Assembly: GCF_025517535.1 (NCBI RefSeq) | Contig: NZ_JAOPKC010000018.1 | Span: 1-58,053 of the forward strand | Direction of reading: 5' to 3' | Origin: Halapricum hydrolyticum | Lineage (GTDB): Archaea > Halobacteriota > Halobacteria > Halobacteriales > Haloarculaceae | Length of the DNA stretch: 58,053 bases | Shown: positions 30,799-38,726 of the stretch, one piece after another | How the letters are laid out: each line of letters opens with the position of its first letter | Numbering within the stretch: the first letter of the stretch is position 1 | Notes under the pieces: generated by a model | What the model saw: only the letters and a program-made list of their open reading frames with translations | Databases searched by the model: none | Told to the model about the DNA's origin: nothing | Made by a program: the position numbers and the translations under genes

Positions 30799-31344
30799 AT
30801 GGACGTCATCGAGACAGTCGTCGTCGCGTTCTGGGCGATGTTGCCCGCCTACGTGCCGAACAACGCGGCCGTCCTGTTCGGCGGCGGTCGACCGATCGAC
30901 GGCGGACGGACCTGGGGAGACCGACGCCTGCTCGGCGACGGCAAGACCTGGCGCGGGACTGTCGGCGGAACCGCAACCGGACTCGCGCTGGCGCTCGCGT
31001 TGAACGCCGTCCAGCCGGCAGCAACGGACGTGCTCGCCGTTCCCGTCCCCGAGTTCCCGATCGTCGCCGCCGTCACGCTCGCGGCCGGGGCGATGGCGGG
31101 AGATATCACTGCCTCGTTTATCAAACGCCGAAGCGGACGCGATCGCGGCGCGGCGTTCCCGGGCCTCGACCAGCTAGATTTCGTCGTCGGCGCGCTCGTC
31201 CCGACCGCGATCCTCGCGCCGGGCTGGTTCGGGGAGACGTTCACTGCCCCGGTGCTCGCGGTCGTCCTCGTTCTCACGCCGCTGTTGCACGTCGGGACGA
31301 ACGTCGTCGCGTACTATCTCGGGCTGAAAGACGAGCCCTGGTAG
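30799..31344 (+). CDS. carS: CDP-archaeol synthase
   Basis: CarS activates digeranylgeranylglyceryl phosphate with CTP in archaeal ether-lipid synthesis. The 181-residue membrane protein has about four to five transmembrane helices. The family motifs are PAYVPNNAAVLFGGGRPIDGG, LGDGKTWRGTVGG, GDITASFIKRRSGRDRGAAFPGLDQLDF and a C-terminal THVGTNVVAYYLGLKDEPW-like end (TPLLHVGTNVVAY). A TATA-like gttaagt lies about 28 bases before the ATG. A geranylgeranyl reductase, which saturates the same lipids, is at 36.2 kb. Confidence 0.93.
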   Translation: MDVIETVVVAFWAMLPAYVPNNAAVLFGGGRPIDGGRTWGDRRLLGDGKTWRGTVGGTATGLALALALNAVQPAATDVLAVPVPEFPIVAAVTLAAGAMAGDITASFIKRRSGRDRGAAFPGLDQLDFVVGALVPTAILAPGWFGETFTAPVLAVVLVLTPLLHVGTNVVAYYLGLKDEPW

Positions 31345-31455
31345 CGCGCCCGTCGAGCGCACCGCCGATCCGTCCGCTGTGCGAACGTGGACATGGACGA
31401 GCGCCATCGACCCGAACTGGTGGGCTTTTCACTCCCGGCCGCCGAGATACGAACA

Positions 31456-32559
31456 ATGAGCTCTCGCGACAGCACGCTCCGGCTCGCGACACGTGGCTCC
31501 GATCTCGCGCTTCGACAGGCGGCCACGGTCAAGGAGGCGCTCGAAGGTCGGCGACGGTCGGTCGAGTTGATCGAAGTCGAAACGACCGGCGACCAGATCC
31601 GCGACGAACTGATCCACCGACTGGGCAAGACCGGCGCGTTCGTCCGCGCACTCGACGAACGGGTACTCGACGGCGACGCCGACGCTGCCGTCCACTCGCT
31701 GAAAGACGTGCCGACCGAGGGCGGCGACAGCATGGTCGTCGCGGGCGTCCCCGGTCGAGGCCCCGCAAGCGACGTGCTGGTAACACCCGACGGAAAGACA
31801 CTCGAGGAACTCCCGGAAGGCGCAACTATCGGCACGTCCAGTCTCCGACGCGAGGCCCAGTTGCGGGCCGAGAGTCCAGATCTGAACGTCGAACCGCTCC
31901 GCGGGAACGTCGACACCCGGATCGAGAAGCTGCTGGCCCCGACACTCCAGCGTGAGCACGCTGACCGCAGCGACGCCGAAAGCGAGCGCAAAGAGCACGC
32001 CGACGACGAAGACTACGAACACCCCTACGACCGGACGGTCGAGGAGTGGTTCAACGGCCTCGCCGAGGTCGAACGTCGCGCACTCGAACGTGACGCCGAA
32101 ATCGAATACGACGCGATCGTGCTGGCGGCCGCGGGCCTGAAGCGACTCGGTCTGGATCATCACGTCTCGACCGTCGAACTGGACCCCGACCGGTTCGTTC
32201 CTGCCCCCGGACAGGGAGCTATCGCTGTCACCGCGCCCGACGGCGAGATTGCCGAGACGATCAACGACGCGATCGACCAGCCGCCGACGCGCGTCGCGAC
32301 GACAGTCGAACGCACCGTCCTGGCGACGCTGGGTGGCGGCTGTATCGCGCCGATCGGCGTCCACGCGACGGTCCAGGGCAGCACGGTCCGGACCACGGCC
32401 CGCGTCTCGAGCCGCGATGGAAGTGACGAGGTCACGGCCACGCGAGATCTGCCTATCCACCGCCATCCGGACGCTGCGCGCGAGTTCGCCGAGGAACTCC
32501 GCGAACAGGGCGCGGCCGAACTGATCGAACAGGCCGTCGCGGAGGCAGAAGACGAATGA
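31456..32559 (+). CDS. hemC: porphobilinogen deaminase
   Basis: This enzyme polymerises four porphobilinogens to hydroxymethylbilane in tetrapyrrole synthesis. Motifs: LATRGSDLALRQA at the N-terminus, GKTGAFVRALDERVLDGDADAAVHSLKDVPT, GTSSLRREAQL, LRGNVDTRIEKL, and the dipyrromethane-binding Cys in TLGGGCIAPIGVHA. The 367 residues exceed the bacterial length of about 310 because of a charged insertion (about 165-210, with HADRSDAESERKEHADDEDYEHPYD). The start MSSRDSTLRLA at 31456 was chosen by homology. It overlaps hemD by four bases. Confidence 0.94.
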   Translation: MSSRDSTLRLATRGSDLALRQAATVKEALEGRRRSVELIEVETTGDQIRDELIHRLGKTGAFVRALDERVLDGDADAAVHSLKDVPTEGGDSMVVAGVPGRGPASDVLVTPDGKTLEELPEGATIGTSSLRREAQLRAESPDLNVEPLRGNVDTRIEKLLAPTLQREHADRSDAESERKEHADDEDYEHPYDRTVEEWFNGLAEVERRALERDAEIEYDAIVLAAAGLKRLGLDHHVSTVELDPDRFVPAPGQGAIAVTAPDGEIAETINDAIDQPPTRVATTVERTVLATLGGGCIAPIGVHATVQGSTVRTTARVSSRDGSDEVTATRDLPIHRHPDAAREFAEELREQGAAELIEQAVAEAEDE

Positions 32560-33293
32560 CGACGGTGCCTCGCGTGGCGGTCTTCCGGCCCGACGACGAT
32601 CGACTCGCGAGGGCCGTCGAACTGCTCGAATCGCTGGACATGGAAGCGATCGCCGACCCGATGCTCGCGGTCGAACCCGCCGGATCGACGCCGCGCTCGG
32701 ACGCCGATGTCGTCGTCTTCACGAGCACGACCGGCGTCGATCTCGTCGCGAACACCGAGTGGACGCCGGACGACGCGACGATATGTGCGATCGGCGAGAC
32801 GACCGCCCAGGCCCTCCGAGACACGGGATTCGAGGTCGATGTGGTCCCCGAGACCTACACGTCCGGGGGGCTGGTCGAGGCACTCGAAAGCGAGGTCGAG
32901 AGCGCGCGCGTCGAACTCGCTCGCAGCGACCACGGGAGCCCGGTACTCGTCGACGGACTGTTCGAGGCCGGCGGGTACGTCCACGAGACCGTGCTCTACC
33001 GGCTGGTCCGTCCCGACGGTGCCGGCGAGTCGGCCGAGATGGCGGCCGCAGGCGAGCTCGACGCCGCGCTGTTCACCTCGTCGCTGACCGTCGAGCACTT
33101 CCTGGAAGCGGCAACTGAGCGCGGCGTCCGCGAGGCGGCGATCGACGGGCTGAACGAGGCGGTCGTCGGTACGATCGGTCCACCGACCAAGGAGACGGCC
33201 GAATCGAACGGGATCGACGTCGACGTCGTCCCCGAGACGGCCGACTTCGAGCGGCTGGCCCGTGCGGTCGTCGAGCAACTGCAGTCGAACTAG
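32556..33293 (+). CDS. hemD: uroporphyrinogen-III synthase
   Basis: HemD closes hydroxymethylbilane to uroporphyrinogen III. The family has weak sequence identity. The 245 residues show VAVFRPDDDRLARAVELLESL, DVVVFTSTTGVDLV, AIGETTAQALRDTGFEVDVVPETYTSGGLVEAL, YRLVRP, ALFTSSLTVEHFLEAA and GTIGPPTKETAESNGIDVDVVPE, which fit the two-domain HemD fold. ATGA coupling with hemC settles the role. Heme, siroheme and cobamide precursors would all pass through this pair. Confidence 0.92.
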   Translation: MTTVPRVAVFRPDDDRLARAVELLESLDMEAIADPMLAVEPAGSTPRSDADVVVFTSTTGVDLVANTEWTPDDATICAIGETTAQALRDTGFEVDVVPETYTSGGLVEALESEVESARVELARSDHGSPVLVDGLFEAGGYVHETVLYRLVRPDGAGESAEMAAAGELDAALFTSSLTVEHFLEAATERGVREAAIDGLNEAVVGTIGPPTKETAESNGIDVDVVPETADFERLARAVVEQLQSN

Positions 33294-33334
33294 ATGGGTG
33301 GTGTGTTTTTGCCTGGAGCGGTCCCAGATCGGGT

Positions 33335-33535
33335 ATGGAACGCGCGAAAGCGATACGCGATCGACTCGCCGACTCGCCGGTTGCACTGGGAGTCGCGGGG
33401 GTCGTCCTGCTGGGAGCGCTGGCAGCCGTCCTGGTCAGTCAGATCGGCTTCCCCCCGCGCGAGGCACTTTTCACCACCGGAATCGCCGTGTTCGTCCTCC
33501 TGATGGTCGCATACGACTGGTATGCGCGACAGTAG
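33335..33535 (+). CDS. small membrane protein next to the tetrapyrrole genes
   Basis: The 66-residue protein starts MERAKAIRDRLADSPVALG. It has two transmembrane helices, VALGVAGVVLLGALAAVLVSQIG (about 16-38) and ALFTTGIAVFVLLMVAYDWYA (about 44-64). No family is recognised. It is on the same strand 41 bases after hemD and before a flavin oxidoreductase, so it may be part of the same transcript, but a link to tetrapyrrole synthesis is only positional. Confidence 0.6.
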   Translation: MERAKAIRDRLADSPVALGVAGVVLLGALAAVLVSQIGFPPREALFTTGIAVFVLLMVAYDWYARQ

Positions 33536-33611
33536 GATCTCGACACACCGATATACGTCGGTCCCGCAGTACCAGCACGAACACCGCGACCGACCACGGT
33601 CGCAGCTAACT

Positions 33612-34877
33612 ATGCATGTCGGTGTAATCGGCGCAGGGATCTCCGGACTGGCAACGACACACGAACTCCGCGAGCGCGGCGCGACCGTCGACACCTTCGA
33701 GGCGAGCGACGAACCGGGCGGGATCGTCCGGTCGCGTCGGGTCGACGGGCACGTCCTCGATCTCGGCCCGCAGCGGCTGCGCGGCTCGAAGCTGATCGAA
33801 GACTGGATTGACGAGTTCGACCTCCGCGAGCAGCGCTTCGAGGGCCACGACGATCAACCGCTGTTCGTCCTTCGCGACGGTCGGCTGCGGGTCGCACCGC
33901 TCTCTATCCGCGAGTCGATCACGACCGATCTCATCTCCTGGCGGGGGAAAGCCCGGATTCTGGCCGAGCCGCTGACCGGTCCGCCACAGCCGGACGAGAC
34001 CGTCGCGGCGTTCTTCGCACGGAAGTTCGGCAGAGAGGCCGAACGGACGCTGTTCTCGCCGCTGTACACGGGGCTGTACGGCGCGCACGCCGACGAGATG
34101 CTCGTCCGTCACTCGGTCGGCAAGGCCCTCGAAAAGCGCGGGATCGACCGCTCGATCCTGCTGGCGGTCGCCCGGAAGCTACTCGAAGGTGTCGACATCC
34201 CGCCCATCGTCTCGCTGGAGGAAGGGTTACAGGCGCTCCCGAAGGCGATCGCCGACCGCTACGCCGATTCGATCCACTTCGAGACGGCCGTCGAAGCTGT
34301 CCGCGAAGACGGCGATGGCTTCGAGATCGTGACCGCCGACGGGACGACGGCCGTCGACCAGATTGTCGTGACGACGCCGGCACCGATCACGGCCGACCTG
34401 CTCGAACCGCTCGACGAGGAGCTTACGGACGTCCTCGGCGGGTTGACGTACAATCCACTCGCAGTCGTCCACCTGGAATCCAACTACGGCCGGGTGGGAC
34501 ACGGCTGTCAGATCCTCGATAGTGAAGGGTACGAGACGCTGGGGCTGACCTGGAACGCGAGCATGCTCGACCGCGAGGGCGTATTTACGTCCTATCTCGG
34601 CGGATCGCGCTCGCCCGAACTGGTCGAAGAGAGCGACGACCGGCTCGGCGAGCTGGCAGCCGAGGAGTTCGAGTCGATCACTGGCTTCTCGGCACGACCG
34701 TTGCACGTCACCCGCTGGCGGCCGGGGATGCCCGCCTATGACGCGAGCTGGAACGCGCTCGATACCGTCTCGTTCCCCGATGGGATTCACGTCTGTGCGA
34801 CCTACACCGAGCGAGCCGGTATCCCCGGACGGCTTCGGGACGCGAAACGGACGGCAGAAGCTGTCCTCGACAGTTAA
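33612..34877 (+). CDS. hemG: FAD-dependent oxidoreductase, protoporphyrinogen-oxidase-like
   Basis: The 421-residue flavoprotein of the amine-oxidase/PPOX fold starts with the dinucleotide motif MHVGVIGAGISGLATTHELRERG, then EASDEPGGIVRSRRVDGHVLDLGPQRLRG. The substrate region has TLFSPLYTGLYGAHADEMLVRH, and the FAD-binding C-terminus has RWRPGMPAYDASW. Neighbouring hemCD support an oxygen-dependent porphyrinogen oxidase role. Most archaea make heme through siroheme, so the true substrate is open. The ATG at 33612 begins at the flavin motif; 30 codons upstream in frame look noncoding. Confidence 0.78.
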   Translation: MHVGVIGAGISGLATTHELRERGATVDTFEASDEPGGIVRSRRVDGHVLDLGPQRLRGSKLIEDWIDEFDLREQRFEGHDDQPLFVLRDGRLRVAPLSIRESITTDLISWRGKARILAEPLTGPPQPDETVAAFFARKFGREAERTLFSPLYTGLYGAHADEMLVRHSVGKALEKRGIDRSILLAVARKLLEGVDIPPIVSLEEGLQALPKAIADRYADSIHFETAVEAVREDGDGFEIVTADGTTAVDQIVVTTPAPITADLLEPLDEELTDVLGGLTYNPLAVVHLESNYGRVGHGCQILDSEGYETLGLTWNASMLDREGVFTSYLGGSRSPELVEESDDRLGELAAEEFESITGFSARPLHVTRWRPGMPAYDASWNALDTVSFPDGIHVCATYTERAGIPGRLRDAKRTAEAVLDS

Positions 34878-34915
34878 CAGCGTGGCTTTCTGGGGCGAAA
34901 AAGACAGCGTGGCGA

Positions 34916-35383
34916 TCAGGCGTCCGGACCGGACCACTCCGCCAGCGTCGTGGTCTTGGTCGAGCCCGGTGCCTCCCAGACGAGGGTGATCGTCGCCCCG
35001 CTGAGATCGACGTTCGAGCCGGGCGCCAGCGAACTATTCGACACCTTGATCGAACTGCCGGCACTCAGCTCTGGCTGTGTCACGATGGGTTGTACGTCGT
35101 GTCGTCCGTTGGCTGCCGATACGTTCGCGTCCTCGATGACGAGCGTTAGCTCGGACGCTTCGAGGTTATCACCCGACTGGTGGGAAAACGTGACCACGTC
35201 GGAAGGCCCCGAGGAGTAGTCCGTCTCGAAGGCAGCAGTCGGCGGTGTCGTCGGACCCGATTCGTTCCCGAATTCGAGGAAGAACACGGCTGCTGTCGAC
35301 GCGAGCAACACCGTGATTGCGACCATCAGAACGACACCAACGACTTCCGATACCGCCGTGTCGTCTGTCCGCAGTGCGTGCAT
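34916..35383 (-). CDS. type IV pilin-like surface protein
   Basis: The 155-residue protein has the archaeal type III signal and pilin helix TDDTAVSEVVGVVLMVAITVLLASTAAVFFLEFG (residues about 6-40). This would be cut by prepilin peptidase and packed in a filament core. The rest is a beta-rich, Ser/Thr-rich outer domain ending SKTTTLAEW-like (GSTKTTTLAEWSGPDA). It matches the haloarchaeal Pilin_N (DUF1628) proteins used for adhesion. The ATG at 35383 lies just before the signal. The upstream region has a TATA-like box at about 35511-35518 and an unusually long leader. Confidence 0.88.
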   Translation of the reverse strand: MHALRTDDTAVSEVVGVVLMVAITVLLASTAAVFFLEFGNESGPTTPPTAAFETDYSSGPSDVVTFSHQSGDNLEASELTLVIEDANVSAANGRHDVQPIVTQPELSAGSSIKVSNSSLAPGSNVDLSGATITLVWEAPGSTKTTTLAEWSGPDA

Positions 35384-35418
35384 TGTTGATCCCCCTGTGA
35401 GGTTGCACGAACCTGGTG

Positions 35419-35465
35419 TCGCACGATCGCGACGGGGTCGCCCCACCGATCCCGTCGCCGTGCGA
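35419..35465 (-). other. strong hairpin in the leader of the pilin mRNA
   Basis: Bases 35419-35425 pair with 35459-35465 and bases 35429-35436 with 35451-35458. This makes 15 pairs around a three-base bulge (atc) and a 14-base loop. It lies between the probable transcription start near 35485 and the pilin ATG at 35383. Haloarchaeal mRNAs are mostly leaderless, so a structured leader suggests control at the RNA level. Confidence 0.5.
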
Positions 35466-35533
35466 ACCCCACCTGGCGCGTGCCTACAAGAAAGTTCCCG
35501 ATAGCGATACTTAAATCTAGCTGAATATTGGTG

Positions 35534-36224
35534 GGTCGCGTTAAGTTAGAGGATGAGGCGTTCGTTCTCTGAGTGTCCATGCCCGAGATCGAACGCCTCA
35601 GCGAGAGTATCACGTGGATAGATTTGTCGTTTGTGGAGCGTCGGCGGACTCCCGAGTGGGCGATTCAAGTGGGCATCCGATGTCACTTGGCGGGTATGTC
35701 ATTACGGGATGCCAGTCAGTTTCTCGATGAGTTGGGAGTCCAACGGAGTCACGTGGCGATCCACAAATGGGTTCACAAGGCAGAGTTACAGCCGATCTCG
35801 ACGGTTACTGCGGATCAGCTTGCGGTTGACGAGAAAATGATCCGCCTGCACGGCCAGGAGTTCTGGCTGTACGGTGCTGTCGATCCGCAAACAAACGAAA
35901 TCCTCCACGTCAGTCTGTTTCCAACGGCGACGAAACAGACAACGCGATGGTTTCTGGACGAGCTCCATCGACGCTATCAGCTCAACGACGTGCTGTTTCT
36001 CGTTGATGACGCCGATTACTTGAGTCCAGTCTTGGCCGAAGATGGCTACCGATTTCAGATACTCGCGCACGGAAATCGGAATGCCATCGAACGTGTCTTT
36101 CGTGAGGTAGAACGACGAACATCATCGTTTTCAAATAGTTTCAGCCATGTCGAGCTAGAGACTGCTCAAAACTGGCTCGAAGCCTTCGCCGTCTACCACA
36201 ACTCACGCCAAAGTTAACGCGACC
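35534..36224 (+). mobile_element. intact IS6-family insertion sequence
   Basis: The 691-base element begins ggtcgcgttaa and ends ttaacgcgacc, an 11-bp perfect terminal inverted repeat. The 8-base target tattggtg is duplicated exactly on both sides (35526-35533 and 36225-36232). It carries one transposase gene. Eight-base duplications are typical of IS6. It inserted between the reductase stop (36239) and the promoter of the pilin gene. Confidence 0.93.
35579..36217 (+). CDS. IS6-family DDE transposase
   Basis: The 212-residue transposase starts with a helical DNA-binding part (VERRRTPEWAIQVGIRCHLAGMSLRDASQFLDELG). The DDE core has AVDEKMIRLHGQEFWLYGAVD (first Asp), DVLFLVDDADYL (second Asp) and AIERVFREVERRTSSFSN (Glu). 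FSHVELETAQNWLEAFAVYHN is typical of the haloarchaeal members. A GTG two codons earlier (35573) is an alternative start. The frame is complete and the ends are intact, so the copy may be active. Confidence 0.93.
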   Translation: MPEIERLSESITWIDLSFVERRRTPEWAIQVGIRCHLAGMSLRDASQFLDELGVQRSHVAIHKWVHKAELQPISTVTADQLAVDEKMIRLHGQEFWLYGAVDPQTNEILHVSLFPTATKQTTRWFLDELHRRYQLNDVLFLVDDADYLSPVLAEDGYRFQILAHGNRNAIERVFREVERRTSSFSNSFSHVELETAQNWLEAFAVYHNSRQS

Positions 36225-36238
36225 TATTGGTGTCCGGC

Positions 36239-37609
36239 TTAATATTTCGGCTCGGCACCCGTCGTCTCGTAGACGCGATCGAGAAGCGTATCGCGCTCGC
36301 GCTGCCAGGCTTCGAACCCGTCCGGACTCGAAGGATAGGACTCGTAATGGTCGAGCACGTCGTCGGCGAGCCGTTTCGTCCGATAGAGATCGAGTATCGT
36401 GCCCCAGTGGCCGGCACTCTTCAGCAGGGTCTTGATCTTCAGCCAGAGGCCGACATCGGTCGAGCCGGAGTACAGCGCCTCCGAGAGTTTCTCCATGGGA
36501 ACGGACGCGAGCAGGGCCGTGAGGTCGTCGACGTCGTAGGCCGTCGTGAAGATGTTGTAGACGTCGAGCGCGGCGTACCGGGCGCCGAAATGGTCCATCA
36601 CGCGTTCGTTGTACTCCCAGAGTTCCGATTCGGAAACGTCGCCGGCACTGATCGCTTCGATAGCCTGGTCGGCGGCGTACTTGCCGGCGTAGGCTGCTCC
36701 AGCGATGCCGCCGCCGGTCGTCGGGTTGACGTGCCCTGCCGCGTCGCCGACAGCGACGTATCCAGGTGCCACGGCCGAGTCGTAGGGTCGCCGGGTCGGC
36801 AGTGCCGCGCCGAGTTTGTCCTCGACGGTCGCGTTCTCGAACTCCGGTCGGTTGTGGATGTCGTTGCGGAGTGACTCGACCAGCTTCATCGGCTCTTCGT
36901 TCATCTGAAAGCCCAGGCCGACGTTGATCTCCGTCGGCGTCCGCGGGAAATACCACAGGTAGCCAGCGGCCCGCTCGGTCGGCTTGAACACCAGCGCGTC
37001 GTCGTACTCGACGGGTTCGTCTACGTGGATGATCTCTCGATACGCCGAACAGAACTGCGAGTACCGGACGTTCGTATCGAAAGTCGCGTCCGAGAAGTCG
37101 GCCTTGTCTTGCAGCAGCGAGAGCGCGCCCGCGGCGTCGACAACGACCTCGCTCTCGTAGGTCACCTGGCTGCCGTTGCGTTTCGCCTCCAGACCGCTCA
37201 CTCGACCCGCCTCGTCCTGGCGAACGTCGTTGATAACCGTCTCGTAGTGGAAGTCCGCTCCGGCGCGTTTGGCCCCGTCGATGATCCGGCGACCGTACTC
37301 CCAGCGGTCGATGACGGCCAGTTCCCCCGGTACGGGAATGTCGACCGCCGTGTTCTGGCTCGGTAACTCGAAGCGACCGTGGTCGACGTCCGTGTTCGTG
37401 AACGCGGGTTCGATCTGGGACTTCGGGATCGACTTCGGGAACGCGCTGGCCCCTTTCAGCGCGTCGCCGCAGGCGATGTGACCCGCTTCTTCCTCGTCCT
37501 TTCGCTCGACGACGACGACGTCGAGCCCCTCGTTGGCCACCGTGGCAGCCGCATAGCAGCCGGCTGTCCCGGCACCCGCAACGACGACATCGTACTCGTG
37601 AGTGGGCAT
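36239..37609 (-). CDS. geranylgeranyl reductase family flavoprotein
   Basis: The 456-residue enzyme is likely to saturate the isoprenoid chains of archaeal lipids. It has the FAD motif YDVVVAGAGTAGCYAAATVANEG (about 5-27), CGDAL with the family Cys, the substrate-side motif AAGYLWYFPRTPTEINVGLGF (YxWxFP), and VAVGDAAGHVNPTTGGGIAGAAYAGK. It is longer than the minimal family (about 390), with a helical C-terminal extension. The ATG at 37609 begins MPTHEYDVV. It is divergent from a ferredoxin with mirror-image promoters; the ferredoxin could supply electrons. An IS copy lies 14 bases past its stop. Confidence 0.92.
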   Translation of the reverse strand: MPTHEYDVVVAGAGTAGCYAAATVANEGLDVVVVERKDEEEAGHIACGDALKGASAFPKSIPKSQIEPAFTNTDVDHGRFELPSQNTAVDIPVPGELAVIDRWEYGRRIIDGAKRAGADFHYETVINDVRQDEAGRVSGLEAKRNGSQVTYESEVVVDAAGALSLLQDKADFSDATFDTNVRYSQFCSAYREIIHVDEPVEYDDALVFKPTERAAGYLWYFPRTPTEINVGLGFQMNEEPMKLVESLRNDIHNRPEFENATVEDKLGAALPTRRPYDSAVAPGYVAVGDAAGHVNPTTGGGIAGAAYAGKYAADQAIEAISAGDVSESELWEYNERVMDHFGARYAALDVYNIFTTAYDVDDLTALLASVPMEKLSEALYSGSTDVGLWLKIKTLLKSAGHWGTILDLYRTKRLADDVLDHYESYPSSPDGFEAWQRERDTLLDRVYETTGAEPKY

Positions 37610-37631
37610 AGATGTCCTGAACACCCGACGA

Positions 37632-37721
37632 ACAAAACGCTTTACCTACCGGTGCGACTGCGCCACCGGTCCCGAGTCGCGGTGGAGTAGCCGGTGGCCC
37701 ACCGGACGTAAAGCGTTTTGT
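37632..37721. promoter_or_regulatory. mirror-image promoters of the reductase and ferredoxin genes
   Basis: The 14 bases acaaaacgctttac (37632-37645) recur as an exact inverted copy gtaaagcgttttgt (37708-37721). Each lies the same distance upstream of its own gene, 22 bases from the reductase ATG and 23 from the ferredoxin ATG. This is where the TATA/BRE should be. The symmetry suggests the two divergent genes are expressed together, perhaps by one activator. Confidence 0.7.
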
Positions 37722-37744
37722 AGGGCTTGGGCCAACGTACGCCT

Positions 37745-38080
37745 ATGAGCGAACACACCGTGGAGTTCGTGGGCACCGACGAGACGGTCACCGTCTCCGA
37801 GAAGGAGACGATCCTCGATCGGTGTATCGAGGAGGGAATCGCCCAGGAGTACTCCTGTCGCGTCGGCATGTGTCTGGCCTGTTCGGCGAAGATCATCGAG
37901 GGCGAGGTGACCCAGCCCGCCGCGCGCGGGCTCACCGAACAAGAACGCGAGGAGTACGCCCTGACCTGCATGGCACGCCCCCAGTCGGATCTGAAGCTTC
38001 GTCGCGGGGAGTACCCGCCGAGCATCGAAGCTGAAGAAACCGAGAGAACAGCGGACGAAACCGCGGCCGCGGACGACTGA
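37745..38080 (+). CDS. 2Fe-2S ferredoxin
   Basis: The 111-residue plant-type ferredoxin starts MSEHTVEFVGTDETVTVSEKETILDRCIEEGIAQEYSC. The cluster motif is Cys-x4-Cys-x2-Cys (SCRVGMCLACSAKI) with the fourth Cys in ALTCMARPQSDL. It is shorter than the main haloarchaeal ferredoxin (about 128), lacking the long acidic N-terminal insertion, but has an acidic tail (EETERTADETAAADD). It carries electrons in the cytosol. Divergence from, and an identical promoter element with, the geranylgeranyl reductase make it a good candidate electron donor for that enzyme. Confidence 0.92.
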   Translation: MSEHTVEFVGTDETVTVSEKETILDRCIEEGIAQEYSCRVGMCLACSAKIIEGEVTQPAARGLTEQEREEYALTCMARPQSDLKLRRGEYPPSIEAEETERTADETAAADD

Positions 38081-38725
38081 TTACGAACACTCGATCTCGT
38101 CAGGATTGACGCTTCCGCTTGCCGTCGCAGGTCCGTCCCCGTTATCGCACTTTTTATATGTCGTATTAGTCGAGTCGACGTACACGGCGGTAATCGGTCC
38201 ATCCGAGTCTTTGAGCTGGTTGCCGTTCACAGAGTCAGCCGTGAAGTCCTGCTGACCGCCTGGCGTCCAGTAGGTCCCGCTTGCATCTGCAACGTCGACT
38301 AGTGCCCCGCCACTGTCACCTGGGAACGTGACGACCCTATCATTCGGCATCGTACACTCTGTCGGCACAGATCGATCGAGTTCGGCGGAGACCCCGTCTC
38401 CTTCGGCAGTAACCGTGACCGGATCTTCGGACTCGACGTTGATGAATTCGGTCGTCACGGCTTCCCCGGATGCGAGGGTGTCGAACTCTGCCCCGGTATC
38501 GCCGACGGTCACCGTCCCCGTGATGTCGCTATCGAACTGATTCGTGATCGTTATTTCGAGTGTCTGGCCGTGACACGTGGCATTGTAGCCGACGTACGCC
38601 TCGTCGTCGCCGGCCACGGTGACGGAGACGCCGCGGTCGGCCGAGATCGCACTGAACCCGCCCGTCCCGAGTAGCAACAGGACGGCGAGTGCGAGCAGCG
38701 CGCCGTACGCCCAGCGGCGGTTCAT
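38081..38725 (-). CDS. secreted protein with SipW-type leader
   Basis: The 214-residue protein has an N-terminal hydrophobic leader MNRRWAYGALLALAVLLLLGTGGFSAISADRG, whose GTGGFSAISADR end matches the GSGAF(S/T)SVxA(E/D)R mark of the three proteins at 39.8-42.4 kb. A beta-sandwich-like domain follows (VSVTVAGDDEAYVGYNATCHGQTLEITITNQFDSDITGTVTV), then a Ser/Thr/Asp-rich region with Cys pairs (PTECTMP, CDNGD, ECS). It is probably a cell-surface protein processed by the signal peptidase at 46 kb. It runs opposite to the other four substrates, one base downstream of the DUF7344-like gene. Confidence 0.75.
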   Translation of the reverse strand: MNRRWAYGALLALAVLLLLGTGGFSAISADRGVSVTVAGDDEAYVGYNATCHGQTLEITITNQFDSDITGTVTVGDTGAEFDTLASGEAVTTEFINVESEDPVTVTAEGDGVSAELDRSVPTECTMPNDRVVTFPGDSGGALVDVADASGTYWTPGGQQDFTADSVNGNQLKDSDGPITAVYVDSTNTTYKKCDNGDGPATASGSVNPDEIECS

Positions 38726-38726
38726 A

